Shown here piece by piece: positions 53,984-61,870 of a stretch of DNA of 64,000 bases. Position 1 is the first letter of the stretch; each line of letters opens with the position of its first letter. The position numbers and the translations under genes are program-made. This DNA is from Desertibacillus haloalkaliphilus (lineage in GTDB: Bacteria; Bacillota; Bacilli; Bacillales; KJ1-10-99): assembly GCF_019039105.1 (NCBI RefSeq), contig NZ_JAHPIV010000014.1, forward strand, positions 1 to 64,000, given 5' to 3'. Below the pieces are notes generated by a model that had not been told where the DNA came from, did not search any database, and saw only the letters and a list, made by a program, of their open reading frames with translations.

Positions 53984-54055
53984 ATGAAAAAAGTAGTGGC
54001 TGGTTTCCTTGCAGGAGCTATAACTTTTGGGGGAATAGGAGCCTATGCAGAATAA
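53984..54055 (+). CDS. Signal-peptide-like micropeptide (23 aa)
   Basis: MKKVVAGFLAGAITFGGIG-AYAE stop. GAGAGG lies 7 bases before ATG. Almost the whole chain is a signal sequence ending in an AYA|E cleavage site. Either it is the stub of a truncated secreted-protein gene or a pheromone-like precursor whose signal peptide is the product. The 53780-53983 gap before it is AT-rich promoter space. Confidence 0.5.
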   Translation: MKKVVAGFLAGAITFGGIGAYAE

Positions 54056-54084
54056 TTAAGGTGATGGGATTCAAGGAGTATGCC

Positions 54085-54399
54085 TTGGTGGTATATAACT
54101 CCAAAAACGGTGACTTCATTCAAGCACACGCTCTAGGGAAAACTGAATCGGGAGCATCAGAAACATTCGAAAGAAAGAATCCTGCTAACAAAGTGATTCA
54201 TATTTGGGAAGGAAACAAGCCATCCAAGCCATACCATACCAATCTCTTCCTCACATCTAATTTTTTTAGCACACCCACGACTCACAGGAATCGTAATGTC
54301 GTGGGTTTAGACTTTCAATTGATTAACTTCCTTACATTTCATCAAGTTGATCGATGGACTTTCTTCGATCTTCAAGTGTTTGATTTGTATAAAGCGTAA
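54085..54399 (+). CDS. Small ORF of doubtful coding status
   Basis: TTG 54085 has AAGGAG 6 bases upstream. The first 60 residues (MVVYNSKNGDFIQAHALGKT...IHIWEGNKP) are protein-like, but the rest runs through a hairpin (CCCACGAC...GTCGTGGG, 54275-54305) and into the antisense of the recombinase end. Probably a truncated gene whose original 3' end was replaced. Kept at low confidence. Confidence 0.3.
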   Translation: MVVYNSKNGDFIQAHALGKTESGASETFERKNPANKVIHIWEGNKPSKPYHTNLFLTSNFFSTPTTHRNRNVVGLDFQLINFLTFHQVDRWTFFDLQVFDLYKA

Positions 54400-55399
54400 C
54401 CGTACTTGTCGATGTATGGCCCAGTTGCAACATAATCTCGTTAAGTGGAATGCCTTCTTTTGCTAATCGAGTAGCTAGTGTATGCCTTAATTTGTGTGGC
54501 GACATTTTTTTATCGAAAGCTGCTGTATATCGATTTACGATGCCTTGTATGCCACGTACTGATATTCGTTGCGCTTGACCACGATAACGGGTTAAAAATA
54601 ACGCTCGTTCCTGCTCAGTCGCTTTATAACGCTCTTGACGTATATCTAAATAGTGTTTTAAGTAGGGGAGGGATGTTTCCCTAAAAACAACGATATCTTC
54701 ATCATCAACGTCACCTTTACGAACAACATTAATGTAACGATCACGCATGTCTAACGATTCTATATCTAAACTCGCTAGCTCACTCACTCGTAATCCAGAG
54801 GCCAAAAATAAGGCAAAAATAGCGAGATCTCGTTCACGATCCCGAAGGTAAAAGTTCTTTTTCCTCGTTTTTTCAACCGTCTTGAAATACTCATTTTCAA
54901 TGAAATCAATGATTCTTTTTTCATCATCATTCTGTAGAATTTGACGGCTAATATTTGCTGAACGTTTTGTTGAATTCTTTTTCGTTCTCGGAATTTCTAC
55001 TTTGGCCATCACATTTCGGTAAAAATAACACTCCCCATTTTCATCCTCAGTACGTGTTGTTAAGTAAAGGAAGAGAGACTTTAAGGAAGAGATTTTTCTT
55101 GCTACAGATACGGTTTTCATATTCTCTACTTTTCGCATATGCTTGATGTAATTCTCAACATCAAGAAGTTTCATATGTTCAAGAAAAGAGAGGGGGATGT
55201 CTTTCATATCGCAAGTAATAATCCCTTCAGCTTTAAGCCAATTAAAGAATTTTTCAAAATCATGAACGTAACCAAGAAGGGTAGAGGGGGAGCTGTCGTG
55301 CGATTCTTTGTGATCGACATATTCCACGATGTAGTCAGGCATCTTTGCTAGTCGTTGTTCTAATCGTTTTTGGTGCAATTCTTTTTCCCTAGAAGCCAA
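54332..55399 (-). CDS. XerS-type tyrosine recombinase
   Basis: 355 residues from TTG 55399 with AGGAGG 7 bases upstream; this length fits XerS (about 356). The catalytic residues are R204 ('SGLRVSELA'), K228, H302-x-x-R305 ('HKLRHT'), H328 ('LGHTS') and Y337 ('TLYTNQ'). The SAM-like N-terminal core-binding domain is complete. On a plasmid it probably resolves dimers; integration is possible if a matching attachment site exists, though none was identified. Confidence 0.9.
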   Translation of the reverse strand: MASREKELHQKRLEQRLAKMPDYIVEYVDHKESHDSSPSTLLGYVHDFEKFFNWLKAEGIITCDMKDIPLSFLEHMKLLDVENYIKHMRKVENMKTVSVARKISSLKSLFLYLTTRTEDENGECYFYRNVMAKVEIPRTKKNSTKRSANISRQILQNDDEKRIIDFIENEYFKTVEKTRKKNFYLRDRERDLAIFALFLASGLRVSELASLDIESLDMRDRYINVVRKGDVDDEDIVVFRETSLPYLKHYLDIRQERYKATEQERALFLTRYRGQAQRISVRGIQGIVNRYTAAFDKKMSPHKLRHTLATRLAKEGIPLNEIMLQLGHTSTSTVTLYTNQTLEDRRKSIDQLDEM

Positions 55400-55513
55400 G
55401 ATATTACCTCCTATGAATCGACAAAATTTGTGCATGAAATACAATTTTAACGCAAACATATGTTCCTGATATCTATTTATGGCCAATTTACAAATCTATA
55501 ATTACTAGAATTA

Positions 55514-56356
55514 CTAGAACTCTCTAAAATGAGCTGCCATAAAAATTCGTAAATAATCCTCAAAATTAACTTCGGAAAGCTCTTTGTTGCTATTCCACTC
55601 AAAATACTTAATTGATGAGAGAAACTCATTAAAGTCGTTAATCTTTAAGAGTTGAACGACAAGGTCATTTTTTGCTTTCTTTTTTTTCAGTTTCATTTCT
55701 TTAATTTCTTCATCACTTAATCCAGCTGGGACAGTAACATTTTGAATAATAGAGCGAATAATACCTAATATCAAATCGACAATCTCAATACCAATCATTT
55801 GATTTTTGGTATGCATTTCACACCTTACAATACTAAATTGTTCACCGCGATATAAAGATTGTGAATTTAGTTGCTCCATAATACGAGTAGGGAGATCAAG
55901 GCGTTTATATACTGTCGCTTCCTCAATATAGACATTGGCTTTTATGTATACATCTTGACCATAATTTCGAAGTAAACCATAAAATATACGTTCAGGTATT
56001 TTTGTATAAAGCATTAACTCAGAAAAGTCATGACCTTCTGAAAGGTTTTTACGGACCCTTAAAGAATGTTGATTATAATTAATTACGTTCATCTTTGTAT
56101 ATTTTGCATACTTAGAGAAAGTGGTTATAGCTTCTATAATATTTTGACGAGTTTTGCCATGACCAGAGTAATCAGTCCAATGAAGTTTAATGTCTCCATT
56201 CTTGAGTTTTTCTGTCAGATCAGAAAACTCATTCGCAGAGTAAACAACCTGTGGTATGATTAAGCCACCCATAGTAGTTGGTTTGTCCTTTTGACGACCA
56301 CTCTCATCAAAAAATATATTCATAATCTCTGTGTTTAACACTTGCCCTTCCAACAT
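55514..56356 (-). CDS. DUF3800 protein
   Basis: 280 residues from ATG 56356 (GGGGTG close upstream). 'MNIFFDESGRQ' near the start and 'IEIVDLILGIIRSII' near the end are the DUF3800 signature, an RNase H-like fold found in defence islands and mobile elements. The D in FFDESG would be an active-site acid. Its function is not known for certain. Nested palindromes upstream (56405-56474) may be its operator. Confidence 0.7.
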   Translation of the reverse strand: MLEGQVLNTEIMNIFFDESGRQKDKPTTMGGLIIPQVVYSANEFSDLTEKLKNGDIKLHWTDYSGHGKTRQNIIEAITTFSKYAKYTKMNVINYNQHSLRVRKNLSEGHDFSELMLYTKIPERIFYGLLRNYGQDVYIKANVYIEEATVYKRLDLPTRIMEQLNSQSLYRGEQFSIVRCEMHTKNQMIGIEIVDLILGIIRSIIQNVTVPAGLSDEEIKEMKLKKKKAKNDLVVQLLKINDFNEFLSSIKYFEWNSNKELSEVNFEDYLRIFMAAHFREF

Positions 56357-56404
56357 GTTCACCCCATTGACAGAAACAATATTATTTAGTAATATAAGCA
56401 TACA

Positions 56405-56474
56405 TAAAGCAACCCGTACCGAGGTACGACAAGCTTTATGTAGGATAAGATGATTACCCGTACCGAGGTACGAT
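56405..56474. repeat. Nested palindromes upstream of the DUF3800 gene
   Basis: CGTACCGAGGTACG occurs at 56417-56430 and 56461-56474, 44 bases apart, each preceded by CC. The first is enclosed in CATAAAGC (56405-56412) and GCTTTATG (56435-56442). Around the DUF3800 start codon this looks like an operator pair. Confidence 0.7.
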
Positions 56475-56512
56475 GAAAATCTATCCGTTGCTACATAAAC
56501 AAGATGCTAATA

Positions 56513-56550
56513 AGCAGCTAAACTTAAATAAGTTTAGCTGCTTTTATTAT
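56513..56550. terminator. Bidirectional terminator
   Basis: AGCAGCTAAACTT-AAAT-AAGTTTAGCTGCT followed by TTTATTAT, a strong stem in the 365-base gap between HU and DUF3800. The remaining part of the gap (56551-56721) is AT-rich with no gene seen. Confidence 0.8.
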
Positions 56551-56721
56551 ACCATAACTTATCCCTTTATTTGTTCATAAAATTAATATTTAACGCACAG
56601 ATATCGATTTAAGGGAAAAGTATTATTCCTCTTTTCCCTTTGATAAATACTTTGCATTAAGATATTGATTATACTGTAGTTTGAATCAGCAAAATTCCGC
56701 GTCTATGTAAGGATCAAGTCT

Positions 56722-56994
56722 TTACTTAACCGCGTCTTTCAATTGTTTTCCTGCTTTAAAGGCTGGTACATTACTAGCTGGAATATCAATTTCTTCGCCT
56801 GTTTGTGGGTTACGGCCTTTACGTGCTGAACGCTCACGAACCTCAAACGTACCGAAACCAATAAGCTGTGTATTATCTCCTTTTTTTAAAGCATTTGTGA
56901 TCGATTCGAAAACTGCATCTACTGCTCTTCCTGCATCTGCTTTCGATAATTCCGCTTGCTCTGAAACTGATTGTACTAGATCTGTTTTGTTCAT
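56722..56994 (-). CDS. hbs: HU-type nucleoid protein
   Basis: 90 residues from ATG 56994 (GGAGG 8 bases upstream). A complete HU: '[21 protein letters not shown]', '[20 protein letters not shown]', and '[20 protein letters not shown]' with the conserved NP tip proline. It bends and compacts DNA. A plasmid copy may help replication, recombination or silencing of host chromatin effects. Confidence 0.95.
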   Translation of the reverse strand: MNKTDLVQSVSEQAELSKADAGRAVDAVFESITNALKKGDNTQLIGFGTFEVRERSARKGRNPQTGEEIDIPASNVPAFKAGKQLKDAVK

Positions 56995-57092
56995 CGTTAA
57001 GACCTCCAAGGTTTACTAAATTAATTTCTTATTTAAAAATAGTAGCATAAATGATTTATTAATCATAACGGAAATCGTGTAAAAGGTTGATA

Positions 57093-57629
57093 TTAACCTT
57101 CATTAATCCGTTTGAATAGTTGAGAAATTTCCTTACGGTTATACTCTTTATCCTCTAATTCTTCACCGTATTTATCTTTCCATAGGCGTTTAACCGTTCG
57201 AAGCTGATTATCAGTCGCCGGCTCATACGGTCTGATCTCTTTATCATATCGGTTTTTTAAAGCACATAATTGTTGGCTAAAATCGATATAGTCACTAAAA
57301 GATACCTCATCTACACCGAGGGAACGGCACAAACGTCTGTAAAACTCCATTTGTTTGGTACTAATCTTCTTCTTTCGATGCCTGTTAATACTACCAAGTA
57401 CCAACTCTTCCATTAATTTCGGTTCAACCTCAAATTCTCCGACATCTCCCCACTTATATCGATAACTATATCGAGGAATATACCCTTCTACTAGTTCGTT
57501 TGTAAGACGCTCAATTGAAATATCACTTAATTCATAGTAATGGTCATCAAGCCAATTAATCAAGGCGTTTGTCGTGGTAGTTTTAAACGAAGTTTGAATT
57601 TTTTTTGGTAAATCACTAAACATTCTCAT
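57093..57629 (-). CDS. Unknown basic protein (178 aa)
   Basis: 178 residues, basic, with helical segments 'TTTTNALINWLDDHYYEL' and 'ISTKQMEFYRRLCRSLGV'. The C-terminal 'ATDNQLRTVKRLWKDKYGEELEDKEYNRKEISQLFKRI' resembles a SAP-like or DUF2800-like helix pair, but not clearly. Follows the micropeptide gene at 57657 by 27 bases and so shares its class I leader. Confidence 0.6.
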   Translation of the reverse strand: MRMFSDLPKKIQTSFKTTTTNALINWLDDHYYELSDISIERLTNELVEGYIPRYSYRYKWGDVGEFEVEPKLMEELVLGSINRHRKKKISTKQMEFYRRLCRSLGVDEVSFSDYIDFSQQLCALKNRYDKEIRPYEPATDNQLRTVKRLWKDKYGEELEDKEYNRKEISQLFKRINEG

Positions 57630-57656
57630 GAGATACCTGTCACATCCTTTTTTGAC

Positions 57657-57767
57657 TTATAATATATTAAACGTGCTCATCTTAAGTTCTACAGGTGCGT
57701 GAAGTTGGAAAGGACTGTATGAAAATATACAGACCGATAATACTAGAAGTAAGAGGGTTTTTTTCAT
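57657..57767 (-). CDS. Secreted micropeptide (36 aa), possible pheromone precursor
   Basis: AAAGGAG 8 bases before ATG. MKKTLLLLVLSVCIFSYS then PFQLHAPVELKMSTFNIL: a classical signal peptide plus an 18-residue tail. Bacillus Phr-type precursors have exactly this plan (about 40 residues, short mature peptide at the C-terminus). It lies directly behind a class I leader and a good promoter. No cognate Rap receptor is in the window, so the role is inference. Confidence 0.6.
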   Translation of the reverse strand: MKKTLLLLVLSVCIFSYSPFQLHAPVELKMSTFNIL

Positions 57768-57787
57768 GGGATAAACTCCTTTCATAC

Positions 57788-57847
57788 AAAAAAACGCCCC
57801 TAATAAGACACAGTTGTGCTGTGCAGCTTATTAGGGGCGTCCCTTTT
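57788..57847 (-). promoter_or_regulatory. Class I leader terminator hairpin (copy B)
   Basis: GGGACGCCCCUAAUAAG, an inner CACAGCACAACUGUG hairpin, CUUAUUAGGGGCG and seven U on the minus strand. The outer stem is identical to copy A (303-362). It ends about 20 bases before the micropeptide ATG. Confidence 0.8.
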
Positions 57848-57875
57848 TTCCGCTCATAAAATTTTCCTTTTCACC

Positions 57876-57904
57876 ATAATACTATAATTGTAAGCCTTTC
57901 TCAA
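57876..57904 (-). promoter_or_regulatory. Promoter before class I leader copy B
   Basis: Minus strand TTGAGA, 17-base spacer, TATTAT, about 30 bases before the GGGACGCC hairpin. The best-defined promoter-leader pair in the window. Confidence 0.75.
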
Positions 57905-57941
57905 GCATCTGCTAGTCATACATCAAGATGGGAAAGGTTTA

Positions 57942-58361
57942 CTAGTTGATTTGTTTCTGCTGATCAAATTGCTCGATTTCAATGGCAGAATATCTGAAAG
58001 CCAGCAAGCCCAAATATCCATACACGAGAGCGCTAACTAACACTGGAAGTGAAAAGAATGAAAATGGAAATGGAAATAACATCTGAATTGAATATAACCA
58101 TAAACCATACGGTAGATATTTAATGGACGAGCTGATTAATGTTAGAAAAATACCTAATATAAAAGCCCAATAGGCAAAGGCTCGTACAAGTTCCAAAACA
58201 AAAAATGAACCTCCGAATAGTTGCCATATAATCTCGTCTGTAAGGATAACCGCTATTCCACCAAATAGTAGATACAAGTGAAAGGGCAATAGCTTACTAA
58301 CCCATCCATACTGTGTCATCCAGCTTCTTAAAGCGTGACGAACATCGGTAAATTGTTTCAT
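57942..58361 (-). CDS. Polytopic membrane protein (139 aa)
   Basis: Four predicted membrane helices ('FHLYLLFGGIAVILTDEIIW', 'FFVLELVRAFAYWAFILGIFL', 'YGLWLYSIQMLF', 'LPVLVSALVYGYLGLLAF') with short ends. No motif recognised. It lies 38 bases downstream of the coiled-coil gene and so is likely in its operon. ATG preceded by GGAGG. Confidence 0.6.
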   Translation of the reverse strand: MKQFTDVRHALRSWMTQYGWVSKLLPFHLYLLFGGIAVILTDEIIWQLFGGSFFVLELVRAFAYWAFILGIFLTLISSSIKYLPYGLWLYSIQMLFPFPFSFFSLPVLVSALVYGYLGLLAFRYSAIEIEQFDQQKQIN

Positions 58362-58399
58362 TATATTCCTCCTTCATTTGCGTCTTACAATTCGTTTAA

Positions 58400-58690
58400 T
58401 TAGTCTTCAGTCGTCTCAGTTTTAGCATGACGAATTTTCTTTTGAATGTTATCGATCTCCTCATTTAACTGATGGATCTCTGCACATAATGATTGCACGT
58501 CGGCTTTGGCATTATGATATATGTTGTTTTCATTCGCTGTATAAACCATCTTCCCAATTTCTGTGTACTTGCTGTCAATCTCCTTCTGTTTCATTGCAAT
58601 TTGTGCTTTAAAACGGTTAATTTCCACGGTTGTTTGCGCTCGCTTTCCAAGATCAGAAGCACCCGATTTCACCTTTTTTAGAAAACTCAC
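58400..58690 (-). CDS. Small coiled-coil protein (96 aa)
   Basis: Starts at GTG 58690, 7-8 bases after GGGGGGAG. 'FLKKVKSGASDLGKRAQTTVEINRFKAQIAMKQKEIDSKY' followed by 'EIHQLNEEIDNIQKKI': two heptad helices of the type seen before zinc-ribbon proteins in Bacillus, but without cysteine pairs. Partner likely the membrane protein downstream. Confidence 0.6.
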   Translation of the reverse strand: MSFLKKVKSGASDLGKRAQTTVEINRFKAQIAMKQKEIDSKYTEIGKMVYTANENNIYHNAKADVQSLCAEIHQLNEEIDNIQKKIRHAKTETTED

Positions 58691-58712
58691 CCATCTCCCC
58701 CCTTTTTTCCAC

Positions 58713-58795
58713 ACAAAAAAGCCCCAACCACTCCATAGACAAATAAAAGGTACTAGATACCCTATTTATTCTATGAAAGCAGTCGGGGCGTCCCG
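58713..58795 (-). promoter_or_regulatory. Class I leader terminator hairpin (copy C)
   Basis: GGGACGCCCCGAC, an inner GGUAUCUAGUACC hairpin, then GGUUGGGGC and six U on the minus strand, about 22 bases before GTG 58690. The outer stem is less perfect than in the other copies. An extended -10 (TGGTAAAAT) lies about 40 bases upstream. Confidence 0.7.
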
Positions 58796-58836
58796 TTGTG
58801 CTTAATCGTCAATTAAAGTATATTTTACCATATTGA

Positions 58837-58868
58837 GACAGCACAATAAATACATTTATTGTGCTGTC
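58837..58868. repeat. Perfect 15-bp inverted repeat, operator-like
   Basis: GACAGCACAATAAAT-ac-ATTTATTGTGCTGTC. No T-run follows in either direction, so it is more likely a protein-binding site than a terminator. It lies just upstream of the extended -10 that serves leader copy C, and 63 bases past the topoisomerase stop. Confidence 0.75.
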
Positions 58869-58930
58869 CGGCTGTATAGACGGTTGGAATATCACAGCAG
58901 CCTAGAATAGTTTACCATAGTAGCACTATA

Positions 58931-61084
58931 TTAGCTCTTTTTTGTGGGTTTAGGAGGAAAATCAAAGCTGAGTTGATTCTTGTTTATATCGTAAACGAGG
59001 AACGCGTCGAATGTAGATCCTTTCCTCTTACTTTTAAATCCTTTGATCAGATTTGTTTTTCCTTTTTCCATTAGTCGCTTTGCATTGGCAACCGAGATCT
59101 TTTTGTTCAGCATTTTACTTGGTATGCGATAATTGCAATTAACAGTAGCATAGCCTTTACACCCATAAAAGGAGTGACCGTCCTTTGTTTGTTTTTCAAT
59201 CACAGCTTCATTGCATTGCGGACAATATCCGATCACTTCGTCTTCCTTCATTTTATTCTCGTGCTCAGTGAAGTCCCATTCTTTCGATTCAGCAATCGCT
59301 TCATCAATTAATACTTTGGTTAACTCTTTCGCCCTTTCAATGAAAGGGCGTGCTGATTTATCGCCTCGACTCACTTTTTCGAGGTATTCCTCCCAGACCG
59401 ATGTTGTTTTAATATCAAGTAAAGGAGAGTTTTTATTAATAGCTTCTATAATCATTCGTCCTTTTGCAGTAATCCCGAGTTGTGAACCTTTGATTTTTTC
59501 CATATAGTTCCGAGCATATAGAGTCTCGATCATACCGCTACGTGTAGCTTCGGTAGCTAAGTTATTTGATTTCATATACGTTATTAATGAACCTTCTTTC
59601 AACCGACTCGGAGGTTTAGTCTTACCTTCCTGCATTTCTGTTGTAGCCACTGTTCCACTTTCACCTTCTCTTAATAAAGGAAGAATGACATCATCTGGAT
59701 CATCAGTTTCCTTATTATCATTTTCAAAGACGGTATGCCACCCGTCTTTAATTACCTGTTTCCCTTTACTTTCAAAAGTAAAGCGATTATCTACTAATGA
59801 CACAATGGATGTATAATCATAAACAGCATTTTCATAGTGAGCTGCAATAACAGACTTTACGATTAAGTCATATATTTTTCGTTCGTCGTCTTTTAATTCT
59901 TTAAGATTAGGAACTTTTTCTGTTGGTATTAGCGCATAATGATCTTCGACTTTGTTTTCATCAATATATCTATTCGATAATTGCCCAGGTTCAAGGTGTG
60001 TTGGGAATAAATGATGATATTCTTCTAATTGGCTTAAACCACTCATGATCTTCGGTAGCTCATACGCTTCTTCTTGCGTGATATGTTGTGAGGATGTTCG
60101 AGGGTATGAGCAATATTTTCGTTCGTATAAAGACTGGACAGTGCTCAATACTTTTTTCGCCTCCATCCCCCACTTATTATTAGCAGTTGCTTGCAACGTT
60201 GATAAATTGAAGAGGTGAGGCGGTTTGAATTCTTTCCTATCCTTCTTTACCGACAGCACCTTACTCGGTTTCGCCTTGCAATGAGACGCTAGTTTTTCTG
60301 CCATTTGCTTGTCCTCTAAACGATCCTGATCTGTTGTAAACCATTTCCCTCGAATCGTTTTATCACCATATTTCAGATCGACAAAAACCTCCCAGAATGG
60401 TTTGCTTTTGAAGTTTTCAATTGCTATTTCTCGATCATACAGCGCCTTGAGCAATACCGTTTGAATCCTTCCTACACTAAACACACCTGTATGAAGATCA
60501 CTACCTGCCTTCATCTTCTCTTGTAATAACAGTGTATAACAGCGGCTTAAGTTGAGACCGATGGTCCAATCACTAATACTCCTTGCTAGGCTAGCGTGAT
60601 AAAGTTTAATCGTTTCTTCCTTACTTCTTAATGAACCAAACGCTTTTCGTATACCATTCTTAGTGAGCGATTTCGCCCACAAATAACGAATCGGTTTGCT
60701 GGCTGTCCCTGCTTTAAAGATGGTTGAATAGCCGATTTCAGCACCGACAAGCGCAGGGTCAGTAGCAATAATGATTTCATCCGCTTCTCTCAGTGCTTTA
60801 CTTACGATGGTAAACTGAGATTGCTTGTCTTTAATGACCTTTGTTTGGACTTTATCTATCAAAATAGGAAGTTGATCAAGGTTCCATTCTGCATACACAG
60901 GATCATAATCTTCCGGTTCCTTCAGCGTTACTAAAAAACCAATACACCAAACGACTTTCGCCCCGTGAGGAAGCAAATCACAGGGGGCAATGTCGATATG
61001 AGTTTTGGTTTTTCTATATGTAAAGGCCGAAGCAATCGCTTCGGCCTGTTGCGGTTTTTCGGCTAATACGACAACACTATTCAT
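58931..61084 (-). CDS. topB: Type IA topoisomerase (TopB-like) with degenerate Toprim site
   Basis: 717 residues. Toprim Glu E9 ('VVVLAEKPQQAEAIA'), the gate region, and active-site tyrosine Y327 in 'CSYPRTSS' are all present, plus a C-terminal four-Cys zinc ribbon ('CPQCNEAV' and later two Cys). The metal-binding DxDxE motif reads D109-P-A-L-V113, so two acids are lost, and the usual GHL is GFL. Gram-positive conjugative elements often carry such an enzyme. Catalytic ability is therefore uncertain. Confidence 0.9.
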   Translation of the reverse strand: MNSVVVLAEKPQQAEAIASAFTYRKTKTHIDIAPCDLLPHGAKVVWCIGFLVTLKEPEDYDPVYAEWNLDQLPILIDKVQTKVIKDKQSQFTIVSKALREADEIIIATDPALVGAEIGYSTIFKAGTASKPIRYLWAKSLTKNGIRKAFGSLRSKEETIKLYHASLARSISDWTIGLNLSRCYTLLLQEKMKAGSDLHTGVFSVGRIQTVLLKALYDREIAIENFKSKPFWEVFVDLKYGDKTIRGKWFTTDQDRLEDKQMAEKLASHCKAKPSKVLSVKKDRKEFKPPHLFNLSTLQATANNKWGMEAKKVLSTVQSLYERKYCSYPRTSSQHITQEEAYELPKIMSGLSQLEEYHHLFPTHLEPGQLSNRYIDENKVEDHYALIPTEKVPNLKELKDDERKIYDLIVKSVIAAHYENAVYDYTSIVSLVDNRFTFESKGKQVIKDGWHTVFENDNKETDDPDDVILPLLREGESGTVATTEMQEGKTKPPSRLKEGSLITYMKSNNLATEATRSGMIETLYARNYMEKIKGSQLGITAKGRMIIEAINKNSPLLDIKTTSVWEEYLEKVSRGDKSARPFIERAKELTKVLIDEAIAESKEWDFTEHENKMKEDEVIGYCPQCNEAVIEKQTKDGHSFYGCKGYATVNCNYRIPSKMLNKKISVANAKRLMEKGKTNLIKGFKSKRKGSTFDAFLVYDINKNQLSFDFPPKPTKKS

Positions 61085-61095
61085 TGGAAAAACTC

Positions 61096-61578
61096 CTATC
61101 TACTGATTTGTTCATACCATTGTTTATAGCCATCTTCCTCTTGTAAACCTTCGATACGATTGACTTCTATGCCATTTTCATAGTGGACAATTGTTGGGGT
61201 TCCATTAATTTTGAAATCACCCCATCCATGTTCAAATTCTAGTAAATTAAAATTCACTAAATCAATTCCTAATGAATCAGCCAATGGAATAAGAATTGGA
61301 GTGGCTTCCTTACAGGCTGGGCACGTTGGATTTTGGAAATAAACAGTTACATTCTCTTCATTCTCTAACCGTTCATTAAGCTCATCGGGCAATATGATAT
61401 TTTCATATAAAGGATTTTCTAATTGTTGAATAGTAGCTGGATGGAGGCCCTTATTATAAGGATTTCCACTTGCCTTTTGCTCATTTTTAGCATTTGTGAC
61501 CCATGCTAAAGCGCCAAATATAACTGCAATGATTAATAAAAATGATACGACTACTTTTAGAGGTTTATTTCGAATCAT
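61096..61578 (-). CDS. Membrane-anchored thioredoxin-like protein
   Basis: 160 residues. N-terminal membrane helix (9-27), then a thioredoxin fold with C86-P-A-C89 and the cis-proline 'GTPTIVHY' about 40 residues later. CPAC is a disulfide-active motif. It may fold or reduce exported transfer proteins; several neighbours have cysteines. Lies 11 bases before topB in the same direction. Confidence 0.82.
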   Translation of the reverse strand: MIRNKPLKVVVSFLLIIAVIFGALAWVTNAKNEQKASGNPYNKGLHPATIQQLENPLYENIILPDELNERLENEENVTVYFQNPTCPACKEATPILIPLADSLGIDLVNFNLLEFEHGWGDFKINGTPTIVHYENGIEVNRIEGLQEEDGYKQWYEQISR

Positions 61579-61657
61579 AGACTCTAATTCTCCTTGTTAT
61601 GTAATTTCGACATCTCCCTTTTCTATACCATGAGAAAAGGTTACATTGACCAATATG

Positions 61658-61870
61658 TTAACTATGGAAATGTTCTTTCACCATTTGTTGAATATGGTCC
61701 AAAGGTTCTCCTCCGGTAATTAACTGCATTTCTTTCTCAACGGCTTTAACTTCATCAAGAACTTGCACATCTTCTATCGTTTCGAATTGAGAAGATAGCG
61801 TTTGATGCCTTCTTATGAGATATTCAAGCCGCTCCATAGCTTCATTATAAGAGCGTACTGGTAAATCCAT
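61658..61870 (-). CDS. Small coiled-coil protein (70 aa)
   Basis: Helical, heptad pattern 'AMERLEYLIRRHQTLSSQFETIEDVQVLDEVKAVEKEMQLI', acidic. GGGGAGGGG upstream of ATG. No family known. It is upstream of the thioredoxin-like gene with an 80-base gap. Confidence 0.55.
   Translation of the reverse strand: MDLPVRSYNEAMERLEYLIRRHQTLSSQFETIEDVQVLDEVKAVEKEMQLITGGEPLDHIQQMVKEHFHS

Noticed and set aside
54275-54305. Hairpin CCCACGAC...GTCGTGGG as an IS end or terminator
   Set aside because: It could be the recombinase or small-ORF terminator, but no U-run follows and no element boundaries are found.
54332-55399. Integration element with att sites
   Set aside because: XerS-type recombinase is present but no duplicated attachment site was seen in the window, so dimer resolution is the simpler role.
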